In this document: positions 9,640 to 20,198 of the stretch, piece by piece
How positions within the stretch are numbered: the stretch's first letter is position 1
How the letters are laid out: the number at the start of each line of letters is the position of its first letter
Source of the DNA: Chara braunii
Lineage: Eukaryota; Streptophyta; Charophyceae; Charales; Characeae
Length of the DNA stretch: 64,000 nucleotides
Reading direction: 5' to 3'
Assembly (NCBI GenBank): GCA_003427395.1
Contig: BFEA01000603.1
Span: forward strand, 516,681 to 580,680
Program-made: the position numbers and the translations under genes
Notes under the pieces: model-generated
Seen by the model: only the letters and a program-made list of their open reading frames with translations
Database searches by the model: none
What the model was told of the DNA's origin: nothing

Positions 9640-10560
9640 TTCTAATAAGTTACACGTCCAGGTCCTGTATTTAGATAGGTACTAGGTTAGGTTCAGGCCC
9701 TGGGGGTAGCTGCAGGCTGCAATAATGTTCCCACCAAAAGGCAGGACCTTCAAGTAGATCTAGGGCACCAAGGGAGGCCGAGCTATAGTTAAATTCGACC
9801 AAAAGTTACTGGTAGGAAAAGAGTGTATCATTCGGTGCGAAGGACGAGAGAGGCCTTCTGAGGTTCATTCTTGAAGTGGCAGTATGCTGCCCCGCGCAGA
9901 GGGGGAAATGGGAAGAGAAGGTGGAGCTGCAGGGTTATGGTGAAGACATCCATGGCGGTGGAGGATAAGTACAGAGGAGGTGGAGGTAGACCTAGGCTAT
10001 GGAGGTAAGCATGATGGACCTCTAGCCAAGCTATGGAAGAGCAGTAGACGTAGAAAGAGGAAGGAAGTAGAAATTGGGAAGGAGACTCACCTGTGGCTAT
10101 GGTGGACTTGCATTTTCATCTCCAAGGTAGGTGCTGCATTTGGAAAGCCTATCAGGGGGGTCGTGTTGTCTTTTGAACATCCGAGCTAAGCTAGGACTGA
10201 GTCGCCATAGCCGGATGAAACACCGAGGGGAGAGAAGGGTGTAGGAGGTCAAGGAGGGATCGTTGTGTGCTGGCCGTACTGGGGAGTAATCGGACCTCAG
10301 ATTCTGGCTTTTTCCTTCGTTTTTGTCTATTATTACTACTAATAATAAGGTCATCGTGGAGGCCATGCGGGGGAGGTGATGGAGGAGAGATGAGGGAGAG
10401 AAGACACTGGGTTCCAGCCTGTATTTATCTTCTTCTTCGTCTTCTTCCATTCTTCATTCTTCTCCTTCCCTTGTACTATTCTTCTTCCAATCTCTTTCAT
10501 TTGAGCTGCAATTGAATGACATTGTCTCTTTGTGAGCTTTTTCATTGGAAGCTGATCAGG
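9640..10560 (+). mobile_element. Probable solo LTR, family A
   Basis: The segment shares order and wording with 32250-33245: a GCAATAATGTTCCCACCAAAA-like start, GCTATGGTGG, an ATTATTA run, a TTCTTC-rich pyrimidine tract, and TTGCAATTG(A/G)A-CA-CATTGT at the end. It has no internal coding region, and terminal TG...CA borders could not be fixed. The GATCAGGATCA right after it resembles an LTR/leader junction. Confidence 0.45.
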
Positions 10561-10643
10561 ATCACGGCGGATATGAAACCTTTAGAAACTGGTTTGTCGT
10601 TAAACGAAGTTATAGATCAGTCATGGGTCAGGTAGACACTCAC

Positions 10644-10725
10644 CGGAAATCCATAAGTGAAGAAGTCTATGCTGCATTTCTCAAATCGGCCCACCCAACT
10701 GGTGCTCCTTCCTGTTTGCAATGGC
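10644..10725 (-). CDS. PIEZO: PIEZO exon 6 of those visible
   Basis: This is an 82-nt exon with acceptor CTGAATCAG and donor CCG|GTGAGT, phase 2 in and phase 0 out. The first base G completes a Val codon with the GT left by the previous exon. The reading PLQTGRSTSWVGRFEKCSID is followed by FFTYGFP. Plant PIEZO has a RxSxSG...F-x-I-N-FFTYGFP motif immediately before the VSLFALSFWSF segment, and here FFTYGFP joins in frame to VCLFALSAWSF of the next exon. The octamer match and perfect phases make this short exon convincing despite its size. Intron 5 to its left in transcript order contains a LINE. Confidence 0.85.
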
Positions 10726-11378
10726 CTGATTCAGACATGGTTCAAACAGGCTACGTTAACCAAACCATTGGCAAGTAGGGGAAACAAGAAAGTAGAAGAA
10801 CCCATGCCTGGAATGCAAAACGCCAAACCGCAGTGTTGAAAGCGTTCAGGCAAGCCTCATCCACAAACACAATCCTACCTCTATCATGCTGTTTACTGAA
10901 AGGTGGAAAAGGTATGAAACTTCACTCTCGCAGTAACTCATACTGCCCTATGCAATTAGTACTAGACAGATCACACCGCACTTGTGACACATCATATGCA
11001 CTGTAGACACACACCCCACGCCATGCATATCATGCACACACCAGAAAATACCAACCGCCTCCTCGCCCTTACCCCAAAGGGAAAAACAAAAGCTTGTCTC
11101 AAGCAACTCTTGGCTGGGATGATGTCCAACATTCTTATCTGGTGAATTTATGAAAACTGAACTTGCTTCTGGATTCTTAAAAACTTTTTGAAGTTCCTTT
11201 TACAAGTTTTACGTTCTTTTTTTTTTTTTTAAGGGTTGCGGGTGGCAGGATCAGACTTTCCATGGCAGAGCCAGCCCAGGGGAGACTGGTCATCGTAACT
11301 CCCTAACACTCTTCCCTATACACCCACACAATTGCTCAAGGACTGCATTCATCATAGTCTCAGAGGGCCTATTGGCCT

Positions 11379-11500
11379 TTTTTTTTTTTTTTTTTTTTGG
11401 AACAAGGCCCCAATCTATTCGTGGGGAGCAGCACGTGCTGGGAACCAGGCCCAGCGTCCCATATGGAAATTTACATCGAATTTGAAAGTTTGACATACCG
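11379..11500 (-). mobile_element. LINE 3' end with oligo(A) tail (minus strand)
   Basis: A 22-base T tract on the plus strand (about 11378-11399) is followed by GTGGGGAGCAGCACGTGCTGG and AGGCCCAGCGTCCCAT, related to the 3' UTR of the LINE at 45913. The T tract is the poly(A) tail of a minus-strand copy. No RT remains attached. Confidence 0.55.
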
Positions 11501-11689
11501 GGGCCATTACCCGGCTTTGACTGAGAGAACTTTGAGAGAATTTTGATCTACTTAGAAAATTACTACGACAAACTACAGAAAAAAGGTCTGCCCACAACAA
11601 AACATGCCACCACAGAGGTCCTACAAATGCTCAAAACCCTGTGGATCCCTAGCAACCCTTCTAAAGCTCTCCAGCACTGTCTTACTCCT

Positions 11690-11800
11690 ATTCTTACCTT
11701 TTCTTCCTTCCTTTCCTCTTCATTCCTTCTTTCTTGCTTTCCTTGTCCTCCTCCTTCTTCTTCTTCTTCTTCTTTTTTTTTTTTTTTTTTTTTTTTTTTC
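11690..11800. repeat. Pyrimidine-rich low-complexity tract
   Basis: CTTCTT, TCCTTCC and a T run of about 30 bases. Long open frames here are chance readings. Confidence 0.9.
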
Positions 11801-12177
11801 CACCGGCAAGTCAAATTTCACATTACATCATTGATCACTCACACATGCTTCCTTCCGTCAGGCCGAAGGACCCCTGAGCAGCATTGATTACTCCCCCTCG
11901 GGAGGATTGACTGTCAGCTTGCCTTTTCCTTCTCTTTCCTCTCAGACCGGGAATCCAGATCTGTCAAATAAAGCCTTTGACCCTAGAAAGAGCTCATTTG
12001 TTATCCTTACCTAACCCAAAATCTTCCCGTATACATCTTTGCCCCCTTTTGGATGGACAACCATTTATCCTTAAGCCCTAAACCCTCAGCCTACCCTTTA
12101 ACTTCCGATCATCGAAATTAGAACCTGGCAGGGTATTCGTCAGCTTTCGGATCCCTGAGGTAGGATCTTCCTCTGCA

Positions 12178-12732
12178 GCCCCCGTTCATGTTCCAGTATT
12201 GTCATCATCCCCAACTTATCTTCCTAAACCCCATGTTGTCTGAACCCCCTGGGTTTCTTGAAGATTGTCCTTATCCCCTTGTGGCCTCAGAAGTGGTTAT
12301 GCCTTCCAGCGATGTCTGATGTTGGGAACCCCTTCCCGGAATTAGTACCTCGCAGGTGTTCATCTGGGAGACTAATCTTCGTGTACCAAAAGGTCGCCTG
12401 GCCTAACAAACTTGACAGAATCGTGCCACTCTTCCAGCTTTCTCCCTTGCCCAGCCCCCGTTCATGTTCCAGTATTCTCATCATTCCCAACTTATCCTCC
12501 TTAAGCCCATGTTGTCTGTACCCCCTGGGTCGCTTGAAGATTGTATTTATCCCCTTGCGGCCTCAGATGTGGTTATGCCTTCCAGCGATGTCTGATGTTG
12601 GGAACCCCTTCCGGGAATTAGTACCTCGCAGGTGTCCATCTGGGAAACGGATCTTTGTGTCCCAAGAGGTCGCCTGGCCTGACAGACTTGACAGAATCGT
12701 GCCACTCTTCCAGCTTCAGCCCTTACCCAAAT
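12178..12732 (-). repeat. 276-bp tandem duplication in LINE 3' UTR
   Basis: CCCGTTCATGTTCCAGTATT at 12181 recurs at 12457, and CTTGAAGATTG at 12257 recurs at 12533, giving a period of 276 bp. Two copies about 90-95% alike lie just downstream (minus-strand sense) of the zf-RVT end of the LINE. They are therefore taken as its 3' UTR. Confidence 0.9.
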
Positions 12733-12792
12733 ATATTTTCCTCCCTATTCCTCCCTATCTGTCGTGGGGTATCCTGAACCTCTCCTAACCCT

Positions 12793-15150
12793 TCACGAGT
12801 TGTGCCATTCCTTCCATTGTAGATAAGAGGTCTTTATCTCAGCAACGTTTCCTTCAACCAGCCAAGTATTAGTGAACTTTAGAAGTGCTGCCCGCCGTTG
12901 CTCGTCGTCGTCTGGTAGGGAGAGTTTTGCCTTGTGCAACTTGCATAGAATCTCCGCTTGGATTAAGTCTTTAGTTTCCGCCCAGACTTTCTCCCTTGAG
13001 TTTGACGTACCTTCAATGGTCTTGCCGCACCTTTCCTTCCATATGATCCACAGTGTCGCTTTCCTGATCATTCCGAACCAGATCCTCTCTGTCTTGTTGA
13101 GCTGGGTGGGGATGTTAGTCCAAAGGAGAAGTTGGAGGGGATGTGCAGGGAGGGGAGATGAGAATAAGGAGTCCCAGAGGGCCGATGCCCTTGCCCAGTA
13201 TTCTGTTGCCTCTNTGCAGCGTACTAGACAATGGAGCATGTCTTCNGGTTCATTATCCGTACAAACTGAACATAGATCTGAGCTGTTGGGATCGTTCTTG
13301 TGTCTCCGGATGTGCAACCATTGATTAACCGGTAAGGCCACGTATGCAATTAGCCATTGGAGGCTTCTATTTTTTATTGGTCTGATTGACTTAAATTTTT
13401 TCCATGGGATTTGTGGGGATGTGGCTGGCGTCTTGACCTGTTAGTTTGGACCACCTGCTCCTGATTATGGGGTCCGGATCTTTGGTTCTGAGGAATAGCT
13501 TATATCCCAATTTGACTGAATAATCCTGTATGTGGGTATCAGTTTTGACAGTTTTGCTCCTTCCTGGAGTCAAGGCCCATTCCGCCGGGTCGAATTCCAT
13601 GTCCTGGATTGCTGTATCTGACCTGAGAATTGTTTTGGGCCACGAACCCGTGACTCTAACTTTCCTGAACAGAACATATCGAGAACCACTTCTTCTACAT
13701 CCTTGTTCAGGATGGAAACAGAATTGTGTGCTGACCGGATGACTGGAAAGGCTGTGAAGGCAGCCAGGGTCTGCGAGCCCTGCTGCTTATGGGAGAATTG
13801 GTAGGCCTTCAAAGGGGACTGTTCTTGTGTCTTGACTCCCCACTCCCCCGTTTTCCAGGTCGGTGCTTCTGTTAGTCTTTCTTTCCATCCTTCTGGAATG
13901 CATCTGATTATTGTTTGTAGGTTCTCCTGACGCCGGTGGCATCCCTTGAGACTGGTGGTGAGTTCCTGATCAGAAATCCACTCCTTCTTGTCCTCGTCCC
14001 ATATGTGCGAGATTTTCCAGATCCCATGTTTTATCCATGATAACCAGCGTATGCCATTCGGTTTGAGCGAGAGCGGGTGATCGCTTTCGTCTCTCACCCA
14101 CGGATTGCCAAATAGAGGTTGCCTCAGTACTTCATCTCTGGTCCTTGGTTTCCCGATTTTCTTTGGCATAATTTCCCACCAAATCCTAAGAAGTGCAGTC
14201 CAGTACGGTGCGGGAGGGTTGGTTCCGTTGGGGGTTCCCTTTCTTTGTTGGTTTCTGTGGCCCGTTTTTGGGCTCCATTCTTTGTTCATTACCCAGAACA
14301 GGCCTGACATGTTTGCTGGTGATGATATCGGAGCCAGCTCTCTAATGCTGTCCAGTGCCAGATTATTCCATGCTGTGCCCGATTGGGTGAGGAGTTTGAC
14401 AATCCATTTTATTTGTAGAGCTTTTGTCTCTTGTTTGGGATCTATAATGCCAAGACCGCCTTCAGAGGGTTTCCTAGTAATGTACTGCCATGCTACTTTT
14501 GGTATATAATTTTCCTTGTTGGGATCTCCTGACCACAGGTAGGCTCTTGCTTTGCGATTAAGGTCCTTTATTGAGTGATCCGGGATTGTCCATATTGATG
14601 TTATGTACCACATCATTGAGAAGACTGAAGTGTTGATGGCCAAGGCGCGACCCAGCAGGGAGGTGAATGTATTGCCCCATCTGCCCATCTTGTTGATCTG
14701 TTTGGCAAGCATATTTTGGGCCATTTGAGGCGCGCAACCTTCTTTCGTCAAGAGGATGCCTAAGTACCGGGTAGGCGTGTCGGGTGAGTCCCAAGTCATT
14801 GCTGCCTCTGGGCCTTGGAGAAGAGGGGCGTCTTCTTCGGATAGCCACCATCCAATCGTTTTCTTCCAGTTAATCTTCATTTCTGAAGCTAGTCTGAATG
14901 CTTCCATTGCTCTTATTAGGGCACTAATGGATGAACCTGAGGCCCGTATGAGGACCGTAAGGTCATCAGCGAACATTATGACTGTTGGGAAATGTATATG
15001 GTGGGTTGATCCTGTGTTGATCTCTGGTAGTCTGTGTATGGACGGATCCTTGCGCAGGAAAGACGCTATTGCTTCCATGACGAACAGAAAGATTGGAGGT
15101 GCTAGTGGGTCCCCCTGACGTACTGATCGTGAAATTGGGTAACAGTCTCT
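12793..15150 (-). pseudogene. L1-type LINE ORF2, C-terminal half
   Basis: From 15150 down, the reading is ISRSVRQGDPLAPPIFLFV, MEAIAS and then FADDLTVLI, the catalytic palm motif of a non-LTR reverse transcriptase. It continues to MKINWKKTIGWW, YLGILLT, ARAYLWSGD, VAWQYITRKPSEGGLGIIDP, and after frame changes to DYSVKLGYKLFL and a zf-RVT domain (LCSVCTDNE, LHCLVRC). The endonuclease and RT N-terminal half are missing: the copy is cut at about 15150 beside a TTC/GAA repeat, the usual 5' truncation of LINEs. Two N bases lie in the zf-RVT part. The main RT piece is open for 502 codons (13570-15078), so decay is recent or modest. Confidence 0.9.
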
Positions 15151-15285
15151 TCTTCTTCTTCTTCTTCTTCTTTTTGCAAGGATGAAAAATGAAGACTAAT
15201 AGCAGAGTTGAGCTAAGTGAGGATCCACACATGCAGACACAGCCTATTAAAGAGATTACCAACAAACAACAGACATCGAACATAC

Positions 15286-15337
<52 letters not shown>
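15145..15337. repeat. (TTC)n and (CT)n microsatellites
   Basis: A TTC run at 15149-15172 and a CT run at about 15290-15337 flank the 5' truncation point of the LINE. Confidence 0.9.
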
Positions 15338-15338
<1 letters not shown>

Positions 15339-15614
15339 AGTTCCTCCCCCCCCCCTTTCCTCCCCGTGAAATTAAAAATGAAAAGCCTTAGCAACCAGGA
15401 TTCACGCACCAATGTCCCTTTTCTCGGAGGGAATTCTGCAAACCAGGGATCCATGCATACAATAAACCCAATCCAAGAGCAGCCAGATTTGCATTCATTC
15501 AACTGCTGAGTTGCTGTGCTGAGAGGCAGATCAAAGGTAAAGTGCAGGACTGCTCTCCACTCAAGCCAGTCGCTCAAGAGGATGGAGAAAGCATCTTATG
15601 GCAGAATCACTTAC

Positions 15615-15787
15615 ACGCTCAGCTCTTCAAGACCACCGTCATTATTTATGAGACGTGCTGTAAGGGAAGACCATGTCTCTCTGCCGTCATCTTCCCAGCT
15701 TGGTTGTGACTGAACAGCAAGATCATTGTCATTGTCACTGACGTCCGGCCCGTTATTCTTCTTTGCCGAACCCAAGGAATCACATAA
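15615..15787 (-). CDS. PIEZO: PIEZO exon 5 of those visible (acidic linker)
   Basis: This 173-nt exon has a good acceptor (pyrimidine-rich, TTTACTCTGGCAG) and the consensus donor GTAAGT. It enters in phase 0 and leaves in phase 2, matching exons 19994-20198 and 10644-10725. The 57 residues (LCDSLGSAKKNN, DVSDNDNDLA, QPSWEDDGRETWSSLTARL) are polar and acidic, without a membrane segment. In plant PIEZO a cytosolic linker sits at this point, between the YIYQL helix region and FFTYGFP, and is poorly conserved. The call therefore rests on splice sites, phase and position rather than sequence likeness. Confidence 0.7.
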
Positions 15788-16188
15788 CTGCCAGAGTAAA
15801 CACAATGGAGAAATGCCGCAAAAGCATGAGAAGAAAGAAGTAAGTGTTCTCCAAATATTTGTACTGCGAACACAGATGAGACGGAACATGAGCCACTAAA
15901 ACCGCAGAAAGGGAGGATTTTTTTTCAAACACGTGTGCTACAAAAACTCATATGAAACTCAGAGAATCTCACTAATGATGCCACAATCTGCAACAAAATC
16001 TCAATGATATACACCTGTCCATCCCAGAAAAGTGGATCAAATTATTACGAAATGATTCAAATGAGTACATACGGCAGTATGGATTGGACCACGCACAACC
16101 TGCGAAGAAGGAATAGCTGAAGATGTACTACGTTGCTTTGTAAAATTGTCCTAAAGCCAGGGTTGCATACCTGCCGACCGCCGACCCT

Positions 16189-16238
16189 GACCGCCGACCG
16201 TTTTGCAGCCGACCAGCAGGACCGACCGGTCGGCGGTC
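16189..16238. repeat. CCGACC-rich inverted repeat
   Basis: GACCGCCGACC (16189-16199) pairs perfectly with GGTCGGCGGTC (16228-16238) around a loop that itself contains CCGACC copies. About seven CCGACC or GGTCGG motifs occur in 16170-16250. Confidence 0.85.
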
Positions 16239-19164
16239 TGCCGACCAGTCAGAAAATAGTCATGCACTGGTTGTTTTTCAAATCTGAGTTGGGGGCTGTA
16301 CTGCACTTGCTGAGTACAGCCTAAATCAGCTGAGAAACTTTTGGGGATGGGGGAGGGTAAACCCATTTATACCCCACTTCCTAGCCCTTAACGAACAACA
16401 CACACAAAAAAAAAGGAGGCCGGATTTGGGCTCCTCTCCTGAGTGCAAAACACCCCCACAGCAAAAAACTAAAAATACAAACTTACTGAACCACTTTTAC
16501 ATGCCTGGGTACCAAAGGTGGCAGACCACCTTGGCCGTGACGTAGACAGAGCAAACAGAACAGCAACTACCTTGTCCTTTTGCATGGCAAGGTCATCCAC
16601 CCATAAGCATTTGTCATAAGGACTTGTAAGTTGTAACAGAATTCTTAAAACACCCAATACACCGAGCCTCTTTTTGCTGACGTGGACTCCCCCTGTGCAC
16701 CAAGCTTTGCTGAAACGCCAGCACGGCGTCTTTTTTTCAAATTTTTCCCTTTGGCTGGTGCCACCAGCCATTTGGCCTCTGAAATTTTCAGATTGGCTTG
16801 ATTTCGATTCTGAAGTTTGCACGGGCGAGGTACTGGGGGGTTAACAGTTTTCCATTCAATATTCCCACAAATTACACAATCCTTCTGCCAAGAGAACCTG
16901 CTGTTGCTTTTGGTTGGTGTGATGATCCACGTGTAAACATTGGCCTGGAGGACTCACCGCAGAGTTGGGGAAAGGGACACCGGGCAAATGGTTCATGCTA
17001 CCGGCCTCTACATAAGAGGCACACATCGTTGGTGGGTACATACACACACAGGCTTCCTTTAGGTACCACAAGCTAAGACAAGCGCCGAGGCCCTGGTGCA
17101 ACGGGTCCACCAGATGGGAAGAGAATGTACGGACTTAACATATAATGAGACACACACACACACACAACACAGACACACAAACGGCCAAAGTCTCCAAACC
17201 GGGCCCAGCGACTGTTGCGCTCGGTCCAGACTGGAGGTCTGGTCGGATGTCCGTCCCTGTGACTCGAGATGGATGACCCAAAGGGTGTCGGACATCCGGG
17301 CTTGTAGAATAGATTTTTCTTAGATATTCTATTTATTTATTTTTGTTGTTGTTTTGTTTTTAATCTTATTGCGAGGCTTCCAGGACAAAGTGCAGGGCTG
17401 ATAGGGTCTGGGTCCTGGGCGTCTGGAATATAGGCCTGTAGGCATAGGAGAAGGACCTGGTTACTCTGCCTGAGCCCAATAGGTTTCGGCCGATTCTGGA
17501 GAGTTCCGAAAGGCAGGACCTACCGGCTTAAGCAGGACTTGACCGCTGTGCTATATGACTGGTTGAAGTCGCCCCTCAGCAAGCACCATTATGTGCCCAT
17601 ACACACGCAAAGATGAAAGAACTGACAAAGAGAGAGATGCACACCAAACCAAAGAGGAATATGCAGAGCAATCACCAAACCAAGAAGAATTGAACATGAA
17701 CAATTCAAAGTCTCTAGCCAACTCTCCAAGTCCAATCGAATCAGAAAGTACCCAAGAATCACAACTGAGTATGGACTGTCTTGAACAAGCTCGAAACACC
17801 AGTTTGACCAGCCTATACACCCCCTTCCTCATCACCACAACATCATCCAGTCATCGCTGGCCTGTATCCATTCAGAATTCCATGCTCCCAAAGCTACATC
17901 CCTCCAGACCGTCAGCGCCAACTCAGAACTCACTCGAAAGACTCAGCGCCAATCCAAAATGAAGAAGGAAGCTCCCGCTTGAAGAAGAACTGCTGCCCTT
18001 CTAGAAGAAGATATAGCGGCACCTAACCACAAAACAGCACCCATATGGTTATCGCCATCCGGCAGTAAAGCACAGGCTGCACTGCCCTTTCCAACACAGT
18101 GGGTCTGGTCACCAGAACCGAGCCGGCACTCAAAAACACAGCAGTGCCTGCCCAGCTAAGACGCTGCTCCAGCAGCCTGGCGGCTTCAACAGCATGACTA
18201 CCTAAAAGACCTCCAACCTATGGGTCCTACCTAGATATAGTTCTACCAGACTTGACTCCCCTAGGACCGAAGACACTAACAGTTATGGGTCTGTGTTCTA
18301 CAAGTGACAGCGGTACCCATCTGAGGCAACAATTGTGTAGCAGTCAAGCCGAGCAGGTTCGCATTTTGCCAGCAGTTCAGAGAATTTGAGGACAAGTCCC
18401 TGTCAGCTTAGGCTCAGGTTCGGTTAGCGGTTAGGACCCAGAGACCGCAAGCACATTGCAACTGTATGAGACCGCCCCAGTCAAACGGGTCCCTGGATGC
18501 ACGTCACCACCGGGTTGTAACAGCACTCACTCAAAGTGCATGTACAGAAGGGGAACGCCCGTGCAGTCGCCTAGTGCGATATCGATAGGCGCTGGGGAAG
18601 AAGACATGCGCCATAGCAGATTGGGCGTCGTGTAGAGTAAGGACGGTGATAGAATAGGGGATTTCCTTAGAAGATGTAGGAAGGCAGTAGGGCAGGTTGG
18701 TGACTACTGACCTGAGGGTTGGCAGGAGTACAGAAGCATGGCCAAACACTGCAAGCGGTCATTTGCAGAAGTGGGACAGAGCTCAGTAGCATGGTGGAAG
18801 AGAAGAATAGTCTTCGCTACCGTAGGATAGGCAATCAGACCCCCTGGTTGGATATACCACGAGCGAGTCAAAGACTACTACCTTGTTATTGTATTGACTA
18901 GTTAGGGGTGTGAAGAGGGCTCTCATAATCAAAAGACTTTAACATCCTGTGTCAGCGTGTATTGGTGTGATCTCAGCTCTCACAATTCTGCTTCTAGTCT
19001 GGCCTTGTCACACATGCTGTTCAGTGAGTTGCTGCTATTCATGAATTTCTTCCTCACAGGAAGGTTCCTTGCACCTGCTGATCATGAATTTCTCCTCACA
19101 GGAAGGTCCCTTGCAATATTTGGTTCCAGAGCAGCCCCTCTGGAATATCGCCATTCGAGCTTCC

Positions 19165-19385
19165 AGGTTATGAGGTGTGGTGTCAGCCAGGCTTTGAACA
19201 GCAGCGTACGGTGAAGGGCTCATCCGCCAGGTGGCGTCAGCCAGGCGTTGAGCGGCAGTGTATGGCGTTGAGCCAGGTTATGAGGTGTGGTGTCAGCCAG
19301 GCGTGGAGCGAGTGTATGGCGTTGAGCCAGGTTATGAGGTGTGGTGTCAGCCAGACGTTGAGCGGCAGTGTATGACTCATCCGCC
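19165..19385. repeat. Degenerate tandem repeats of about 55-60 bp
   Basis: AGGTTATGAGGTGTGGTGTC occurs at about 19166, 19276 and 19330, each followed by AGCCAGGCGTTGAGCGG-like sequence and GTGTATGGCGTTGAGCC. A related ACTCATCCGCCAGGTGG phrase occurs twice. Confidence 0.85.
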
Positions 19386-19993
19386 AGGTGGACAGCGGAT
19401 TGGCGAAAGGGCGAAGGGAGGTTATGGCGAACGATGAGAGTATTATTGGTAATTCAACCATAATTGCCATTGGCAAAGATGGTGCTGGGCATGTGTCACT
19501 TTATTGGTGAATCGGCTTGTAGTTTCTGCCTTGACTGGTCATCAGACGGCATCATCATCAACAAACAGTCTGTGAGGTTTGGGGTTACGCCAGCAATTAC
19601 AACACCAGTACATCGTCCAGGCAAACTTGAGAATCGAAATCGAGCCAACCCGAAAATTTTGGGGGCCCGGGGCTAAGTGTCTGTAAGAGAACGCTGTTCT
19701 CCCAAAACTTTGGAGCTTGTGGTGGTTCGATCACGTTGAAGAAAATGTCTAACAATCTCTGACCCTTGCGTTTGTATCTTGGGTCCCCAGAGGTGATTGC
19801 CTCCTACCTTCACTTGATGTACATGTTCATATTCCTCGCCCTACGTACACCACTACTTGATCATGCCTGATCAACAAGAAACCCATGAGAGGCGGAAGTG
19901 ACAAAGCGAGGGAAACAAAGGGAAACCTACGAGAGGGCCCGACCACTGAAGAGAGTGAAGCCAGAGAGACAGGGAGAAGGCAGAGAATCTCAC

Positions 19994-20198
19994 CAGTGCA
20001 TAAAGGAGAACCAGAAGTCCAACCTTTATGTAGTTGTGCCAGCTTGACAATCTGTATGGGACAAACTGGAACAGTCCCATTTGCTCGCCCAGGTTCACCC
20101 ATTCATGCCAGTCCATGTAGTTCAGAAAACACAGAAGTTGGTATATATACAGCAACAGTATGTGCAATCCATTATACAGCAGAAGAGGACCCCACATC
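19994..20198 (-). CDS. PIEZO: PIEZO exon 4 of those visible
   Basis: This 205-nt exon has acceptor CAAACTTGCAG and donor CTG|GTGAGA, phase 2 in and phase 0 out. Its first G completes a Trp codon with the TG of exon 27431-27596. The reading MWGPLLLYNGLHILLLYIYQ is followed by LLCFLNYMDWHEW, GEQMGLFQFVPY and KVGLLVLLYAL. Plant PIEZO has WWRPLYFYASFNIVLLYIYQL, then an (I/W)-x-W...GLFKI segment and an LVLFYxML helix in the same order. LLYIYQL and GLF match directly. Two predicted membrane segments are visible. The minus-strand open frame 19871-20254 extends past both splice sites by chance. Confidence 0.9.

Larger units (their letters stand above)
3644..10643 (-). other. PIEZO intron 6 (7.0 kb)
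   Basis: The intron is bounded by a phase-0 GTGAGT donor at 10643 and the acceptor above 3643. It holds short direct repeats, the broken chromovirus at 6061-9150, a group II intron fragment, a 135-bp tandem and a solo LTR. Subregions 3644-4010, 4147-4632, 4815-5128 and 6546-6896 show nothing I recognise. Confidence 0.65.
10726..15614 (-). other. PIEZO intron 5 (4.9 kb)
   Basis: The intron is bounded by GTAAGT at 15614-15609 and CTGAATCAG above 10725. It contains a LINE 3' end with an oligo(A) tail, a pyrimidine tract, a 276-bp tandem and a 5'-truncated LINE. Stretches 10726-11378, 11500-11690, 11800-12177 and 15338-15614 carry nothing I recognise. Confidence 0.65.
15788..19993 (-). other. 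PIEZO intron 4 (4.2 kb)
   Basis: The intron lies between GTGAGA at 19993 and the acceptor above 15787. It contains a CCGACC inverted repeat, an unrecognised repeat-like block at 17330-18520 (phrases such as GGACAAAGTGCAGGGCTGAT, CAGCGGTACCCATCTGAGG; possibly LTR sequence) and tandem repeats at 19165-19385. No gene is recognised; the open frame 17591-17962 has no known domain. Confidence 0.6.

Noticed and set aside
17591-17962. 123-codon plus-strand frame, Ser/Asn-rich
   Set aside because: No recognisable domain, no splice context, and it lies within repeat-like DNA in a PIEZO intron.
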